NCBI GenBank assembly: GCA_004299215.1 | Contig: SCTD01000252.1 | Coordinates: 1 to 9,400, forward strand | DNA from: Frankiales bacterium | GTDB taxonomy: Bacteria > Actinomycetota > Actinomycetes > Mycobacteriales > SCTD01 | Length of the DNA: 9,400 nucleotides | Direction of reading: 5' to 3' | Part shown: piece by piece, positions 5,731-9,400 of the stretch | Numbering within the stretch: the first letter of the stretch is position 1 | How the letters are laid out: each line of letters begins with the position of its first letter | Program-made: the position numbers and the translations under genes | Notes under the pieces: generated by a model | Database searches by the model: none | Told to the model about the DNA's origin: nothing | Seen by the model: only the letters and a program-made list of their open reading frames with translations

Positions 5731-7110
5731 GAGTCGCCGTTTGGTTGCGGGTCCGGGCGCAGCGCCGCGCTGGCGCCCGCTCTGCACCGGGCGGTAGGTC
5801 GCGTAGTACCCCGCCGCGGTCGACGTCGAGGCGGCGTTCAGGACGCCGCCCACGACGGTGGCGCCGACGCCGTTCAGCCGACGCCGCGCCTCTGCCGTCG
5901 CTGCTCGCTGGGTCTTCCCGCTGCGCACCACGACGAGCACGCCGTCGACCTGAGGGGAGAGCACGACGGCGTCGGTGACCGGCAGCACCGGCGGCGCGTC
6001 GACGACGAGCACGTCGGCGATGTCGCGCAGCTCGCCGAGCAGGTTGGCCATGCCCTGCGATCCCACGATCTCGCTCGGGTTCGGCGGCAGGGCACCGGCC
6101 GGGAGCACGAGCAGCTCGTCGCGCCAGGTCTGCAGCACGTCCTCGAGCAGGGCCGACCGCACGACCACGTCGGTCAGCCCGACCGCGCCCTCGAGACCGA
6201 GCGTCCGCGCCACGGAGGGGCGGCGGAGGTCGGCGTCGACGAGGACCACGCGCACGCCGCTGCGGGCCAGCGCAAGCGCGAGGTTGACCGCTGTCGTCGT
6301 CTTGCCGTCCCCCTCCGAGGGAGAGGTCACCATGAGCAGCGACGGGGGGTCGTCGGGATCGACGAAGCGCACCGCCGTGCGCAGCGCGCGGTAGGCCTCG
6401 GCGCTCGCCGAGGAGTCGTCGGCGACGAGCCGGCTCTTGCCCTTCGCCTTGGGCACGACGCCCAGCAGTGCTGCGCCGACGCCCTCCTCGACCTGCGTGG
6501 CGGTCTTCACGGTCCGGTCGAGCGCGTCGAGCAGCAGGGCGAGGGCGACGCCGGCACTCAGGCCCAGCAGGAGGCCGAGCACCAGGTTGTAGCGGGGCCT
6601 CGGCTCCACCGGGGTGCTCGGCGTGATGGCGGTGTCGATCACCTCCACCGTCACGGCGGTGGCGGGCGCGCGGCCGGTCTGCAGCTCGCGCACGGCGTCC
6701 GCGAGCGCCGCTGCGGTGGCGTTGGCCAGCGACCGCGCGCGCACGGGGTCGCCGTCCTGCGCGCCGATGTCGATGAGCAGCGTCTGCGGGGTCGCCTCCG
6801 CGGACAGCCGCCGGCGCAGCGTCTCCGCTGACTCGGGCAGCCCGAGGGCATCCTTCACCTTCGTGGCGACGAGCCGCGAGGTCGCGAGCTCGGCGTAGCT
6901 CGGCAGCAGCTCTGCCGTGAGCTGCAGGCCCTGTCCGGCCTGCGTCACGTTGGACGCCGCCGGCAGGTTGACGATGACGCGCGCGTCGGCCTGGTAGACG
7001 CGCGGCGTGCGCTCGGTCAGCAGCAGTCCACCGGCCACCCCTGCGAGCACGCACAGCACCAGGGCGAGCCATCGACGCCGCAGGACCTGCACGAACGCGG
7101 CACCGGACAC
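5722..7110 (-). CDS. Polysaccharide co-polymerase/tyrosine kinase fusion (Wzz domain plus BY-kinase)
   Basis: A 462-residue inner-membrane protein that joins a chain-length regulator to a bacterial tyrosine kinase and controls polymer length and export through phosphorylation cycles. The Wzz part has membrane segments at 14-32 and 174-195 around an external region, with a Pro-rich stretch (162-172) before the second segment. The cytoplasmic kinase part starts with EAYRALRTAVRF (238-249). Walker A is SPSEGDGKTTT (263-273, K270), Walker A' is VVLVDADLRRP (288-298, D292 and D294), and Walker B is VLVVDAPP (367-374, D371). The C-terminal tyrosine cluster is small: Y435, Y436 and Y439, followed by a basic tail. 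The GTG at 7110 is the only plausible start, because an in-frame TAG lies 12 bases upstream and no other start codon falls between; its ribosome binding site is weak. It follows the epimerase gene by 35 bases. Confidence 0.93.
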   Translation of the reverse strand: MSGAAFVQVLRRRWLALVLCVLAGVAGGLLLTERTPRVYQADARVIVNLPAASNVTQAGQGLQLTAELLPSYAELATSRLVATKVKDALGLPESAETLRRRLSAEATPQTLLIDIGAQDGDPVRARSLANATAAALADAVRELQTGRAPATAVTVEVIDTAITPSTPVEPRPRYNLVLGLLLGLSAGVALALLLDALDRTVKTATQVEEGVGAALLGVVPKAKGKSRLVADDSSASAEAYRALRTAVRFVDPDDPPSLLMVTSPSEGDGKTTTAVNLALALARSGVRVVLVDADLRRPSVARTLGLEGAVGLTDVVVRSALLEDVLQTWRDELLVLPAGALPPNPSEIVGSQGMANLLGELRDIADVLVVDAPPVLPVTDAVVLSPQVDGVLVVVRSGKTQRAATAEARRRLNGVGATVVGGVLNAASTSTAAGYYATYRPVQSGRQRGAAPGPATKRRLAR

Positions 7111-7145
7111 TGGCGCAACCTAGCCGAACGGCGGGCGGCCGGGTG

Positions 7146-8381
7146 TCAGACCGCGGCGTCGAGCGCCGAGCCCTGCTCGGCCGCCTCGACCTGCACCTGG
7201 GCGCGGCGGCGGTGCTGCCGCAGCAGCGCCGGCTCGGCCACTCGGCGGTCCAGCTGCACCGGAACCGGCGCCGCGCCGGTGCGCTCGATCGCCAACGGCG
7301 GCGCGATCGTCGTGAGCACGGCGGCGATGCGCTCGGCGGCCATCCCGTCCCAGCCCTCGGGGCGGCGGGCCTCCACGGTCGGGTCGACCGCGCGGAACGC
7401 GGCCAGGATGACGTCGGGGTCGGTGCCGACCACGGTGTTGGTGCCGTGCGTGACGGTCACGGGTCGCTCCGTGCTGTGCCGCAGCGTCAGGCAGGGGACG
7501 CCCAGGACCGTCGTCTCCTCCTGCACGCCGCCGGAGTCGGTGAGCACGACCGACGCGGTCGCCTGCAGGCGGAGGAAGTCGAGGTAGCCCAAGGCCGGCG
7601 CGAGGACGATGCCGGGGGCGGCCTCGAGCTCCCGCATCAGACCCGTCGCCTCGAGGTGCATGCCGGTCCGCGGGTGGACCGGGAAGACGACGGTGCGCTC
7701 GAGCGAGATCGTCAGCGCGGTCCGGACCAGGCCGGCGAGCACCTCGTGGTCGTCCACGTTGGACGGGCGGTGCATCGTCCAGAGCACGTGACCACCGTGC
7801 GGGACCCCGAGCCGCTCCAGTACGTCGCTGTCGGCCGAGCGGTCGAGGCTGTGCAGCAGCGTGTCGACCATGACGTTGCCGACCCGCCAGATGCGGGAGC
7901 CGTCGAGGCCCTCGTTGCAGAGGTTGTCGTCGGCGTCCTCGCTCGGGGTGAGCAGCCAGTCCGACAGGTGATCCACCGCGATCCGGTTGATCTCCTCCGG
8001 CATGCTCCGGTCGCGCGAGCGCAGGCCGGACTCCACGTGCGCGACGGGCACCCCGGCCTTCGCCGCCACCAGCGTGCAGGCCAGCGTCGAGTTGACGTCG
8101 CCGCACACGACGACGCAGTACGGGTCGATCTCCTCGAGCAGCGGTTCGAAGGCGGTCATCACGGCCGCGGTCTGCACGGCGTGGCTGCCGCCGCCGCAGT
8201 GCAGCCGGTGATCCGGTGGGCGGATGTCGAGGTCGTCGAAGAAGGCGTCCGACATCCGCTCGTCGTGGTGCTGCCCGGTGTGGACCAGGACGACCTCGAC
8301 CCCGCGGCGCTCCAGGGCGCGCATGACCGGCGCGACCTTCATGAAGTTGGGTCGCGCTGCGGCGACCACGAGGATGCGCAT
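7146..8381 (-). CDS. wecB: UDP-N-acetylglucosamine 2-epimerase (non-hydrolysing, WecB family)
   Basis: A 411-residue cytoplasmic enzyme that interconverts UDP-GlcNAc and UDP-ManNAc. Family motifs are in order: the N-terminal VVAAARPNFMKVAPV (5-19), HTGQHHD (34-40), GDVNSTLA (94-101, D95), HVESGLRSRDRSMPEEINR (115-133, E117 and the EE pair 129-130), MHRPSNVDD (203-211, H204), TDSGGVQEE (281-289) and TERPVT (304-309). These cover the acidic and histidine residues used in the family's elimination-addition mechanism. The last 40 or so residues, after the usual C-terminal helix, form a Gln/Arg/Ala-rich tail that looks like an extension. The ATG at 8381 shares one base with the stop of the upstream gene (TGATG), indicating coupling. 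Pairing with the WecG/TagA-type gene suggests that its product feeds that transferase. Confidence 0.93.
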   Translation of the reverse strand: MRILVVAAARPNFMKVAPVMRALERRGVEVVLVHTGQHHDERMSDAFFDDLDIRPPDHRLHCGGGSHAVQTAAVMTAFEPLLEEIDPYCVVVCGDVNSTLACTLVAAKAGVPVAHVESGLRSRDRSMPEEINRIAVDHLSDWLLTPSEDADDNLCNEGLDGSRIWRVGNVMVDTLLHSLDRSADSDVLERLGVPHGGHVLWTMHRPSNVDDHEVLAGLVRTALTISLERTVVFPVHPRTGMHLEATGLMRELEAAPGIVLAPALGYLDFLRLQATASVVLTDSGGVQEETTVLGVPCLTLRHSTERPVTVTHGTNTVVGTDPDVILAAFRAVDPTVEARRPEGWDGMAAERIAAVLTTIAPPLAIERTGAAPVPVQLDRRVAEPALLRQHRRRAQVQVEAAEQGSALDAAV

Positions 8382-9196
8382 CAGAGTCCGATCCGGTGGC
8401 GGAGTGTCAAGCGGAGGAACGAGGCATTGCCCACGAGGTAACGGCGTGCCATGCGGCGGGGCTCCTGGAGCAGCCGGAAGCACCACTCCAACCCGGACTT
8501 CTGCGCCCATACCGGGGCACGCCGCGTGACGCCGGCCAGCACGTCGAACGAGCCGCCGACGCCCATGCGGAACGGGACACCGAGCGCCTGCCCGTGCCGC
8601 TCGAGGAACAGCTCCTTGCGCGGGCTCGGGATGGCGAGGAAGAGCAGCTGCGCCCCGCTCGCGGCGACCTCGGCCACCACGTCCGCCTCCTGCTCGGGGG
8701 TCCAGTAGCCGCTGCGGGCGCCGGCGACGAGCAGGCTCGGCCACCGCTCGGCGGCGACCTGCAGCACCTTGTCCACGACCTCTTGCCGCGCGCCGAGCAG
8801 GTAGACGGGCAGAGCGTGCGCGGCGGCCTCCTCCAGCAGCCGGACGAACAGGTCGATGCCGGCGACCCGCTCCGGGACTGGTGCGCCGAGGAGGCGGGAC
8901 GCCCACACGACGGCCTGGCCGTCGACGCTGATGAGGTCGCACTGGGCCACAGCCCGCACGAGATCGGGGTTGCTGTCGAGCTCGACGGCCTTGGCCGCGT
9001 TCAGGCAGACGTGCTGGTGGGGGGCGCCGCAGCGGATCATCGCGCGCACCGCCTCGACGGTCTGCTCCATGTCGAGGGCGTCGGCAGGAACGCCGAAGAG
9101 CGAGACGCGGGGCCGCCGCGGGTCCTGCGTCGGGCAGGTGGCGCTGTGCACGGGCACGACTGACCTCACCGTCGGCTCGGCCGTTGCGAGTGACAA
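8381..9196 (-). CDS. WecG/TagA/CpsF family glycosyltransferase (probable ManNAc-type transferase)
   Basis: A 271-residue GT26 family enzyme. Characterised members transfer ManNAc (TagA) or ManNAcA (WecG) to a GlcNAc-diphosphate-undecaprenyl acceptor. Visible signatures are CLNAAKAVELDSNPDL (64-79), CDLISVDGQAVVWASRLLG (86-104, with D92 in the probable catalytic-base position), VPERVAGIDL (107-116), VYLLGARQEV (131-140), FLAIPSPRKELFL (186-198), MGVGGSFDVLAG (211-222) and RAPVWAQKSGLEW (226-238). The basic C-terminus (RRMARRYL) fits membrane association. The first 30 residues are a variable, non-conserved lead. The TTG at 9196 is preferred because a GGGGGAG ribosome binding site lies three bases upstream (9206-9200). 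The enzyme probably uses the UDP-ManNAc made by the coupled epimerase, though the acceptor in this organism is unknown. Confidence 0.92.
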   Translation of the reverse strand: MSLATAEPTVRSVVPVHSATCPTQDPRRPRVSLFGVPADALDMEQTVEAVRAMIRCGAPHQHVCLNAAKAVELDSNPDLVRAVAQCDLISVDGQAVVWASRLLGAPVPERVAGIDLFVRLLEEAAAHALPVYLLGARQEVVDKVLQVAAERWPSLLVAGARSGYWTPEQEADVVAEVAASGAQLLFLAIPSPRKELFLERHGQALGVPFRMGVGGSFDVLAGVTRRAPVWAQKSGLEWCFRLLQEPRRMARRYLVGNASFLRLTLRHRIGL

Positions 9197-9199
9197 GGT

Positions 9200-9206
9200 C
9201 TCCCCC
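9200..9206 (-). promoter_or_regulatory. Ribosome binding site deciding the TTG start of the WecG/TagA-type gene
   Basis: On the minus strand GGGGGAG precedes ACC-TTG, so initiation at the TTG (9196-9194) is well supported. A CTCCC immediately upstream could partly pair with it and mask the site, but the stem would be short. Confidence 0.6.
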
Positions 9207-9247
9207 GGGAGCGGTGCTTGGGTAGCCGCTCACAGAGATCAACGGGA

Positions 9248-9269
9248 CAGCGCGCGAATCCTCGCGCTG
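9248..9269 (-). terminator. Stem-loop after the right-edge gene (possible terminator)
   Basis: cagcgcg (9248-9254) and cgcgctg (9263-9269) form a 7-bp stem with an 8-base loop. An alternative register (9252-9257 with 9262-9267) gives 6 bp and a 4-base loop. It begins 9 bases past the stop codon of the right-edge gene and lies ahead of the WecG/TagA-type gene. No T-run follows, so it may terminate transcription weakly or not at all. Confidence 0.38.
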
Positions 9270-9278
9270 CGGAGTGGA

Positions 9279-9400
9279 TCAGCTGCGCAGGAGCGCGACG
9301 ACGGCCCGGTAGCGCTGGCCCAGCGGCCGCAAGGCGGCTGCCAGCAGGGTCACTGCGGCAGCGGCGCCGAGTGCGGGGACGGCAGCGCGCACCGGGACCG
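9279..9400 (-). CDS. C-terminal fragment of an unidentified, probably membrane-associated protein (partial)
   Basis: The last 39 codons of a minus-strand gene that enters from the right edge and stops at TGA 9281-9279. The visible tail has a hydrophobic Ala/Val/Leu-rich stretch (VPALGAAAAVTLLAAALRPL) followed by the basic end GQRYRAVVALLRS. This looks like a final membrane helix with a short cytoplasmic tail, as in polysaccharide flippases, polymerases or O-antigen ligase-like proteins. That assignment is only contextual. It lies 82 bases before the WecG/TagA-type gene, in the same direction. Confidence 0.5.
   Translation of the reverse strand, partial: VPVRAAVPALGAAAAVTLLAAALRPLGQRYRAVVALLRS

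Noticed and set aside
3245..5797. Very long plus-strand open frame (850 codons) opposite the DUF4012 and secreted-protein genes
   Set aside because: The translation is Arg/Gly/Gln/Pro-rich with no domain. It is the antisense shadow created by GC-rich codon bias, and the minus strand encodes recognisable families here.
8382..9242. Upstream continuation of the epimerase frame
   Set aside because: Overlaps the WecG/TagA-type gene and has a low-complexity translation. The epimerase fold begins exactly at the coupled ATG 8381.

Overview
The window is very GC-rich DNA with the third-position GC bias, GTG/TTG starts and tightly packed operon typical of high-GC actinobacteria. The gene content would fit a soil actinobacterium of the Geodermatophilales or a related order, but that placement is inference. 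No rRNA, tRNA, CRISPR array or transposase gene is visible.

Left edge (1-883). A nitrobindin-like heme beta-barrel gene (148-642, +) lies behind a striking nested inverted repeat (61-109). A possible divergent gene start sits at position 17. A stem-loop covers the nitrobindin stop codon. The gene-free stretch 643-883 holds several small hairpins and the ribosome binding site of the next gene.

Centre and right (884-9400) is part of an exopolysaccharide or cell-surface glycan locus. On the + strand is one large polyprenyl-phosphate glycosyl-1-phosphate transferase (884-2401), the membrane enzyme that starts glycan assembly. Everything else is on the - strand and reads leftwards: the C-terminal end of an unidentified, probably membrane-associated protein (9279 to beyond 9400); a WecG/TagA/CpsF glycosyltransferase (8381-9196); a UDP-GlcNAc 2-epimerase (7146-8381); a Wzz/BY-kinase fusion (5722-7110); a small secreted, membrane-anchored protein (5138-5674); a DUF4012 protein (3401 to 5077 or 5125); and a GT4-like glycosyltransferase (2370-3404). 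Most junctions overlap or are separated by fewer than 65 bases, so this is probably one operon. Its last gene runs tail-to-tail into the initiating transferase and overlaps it by 32 bases.

A working model: the phosphoglycosyltransferase loads the first sugar on undecaprenyl phosphate. The epimerase makes UDP-ManNAc, the expected donor for the WecG/TagA-type enzyme, and the GT4-like enzyme adds another sugar. The Wzz/BY-kinase controls polymerisation and export. The two least understood members, the small secreted protein and the DUF4012 protein, are neighbours in the same reading frame and are the best candidates for an undescribed export, attachment or surface-organisation step. Polymerase and flippase genes are not seen and may lie beyond the right edge.
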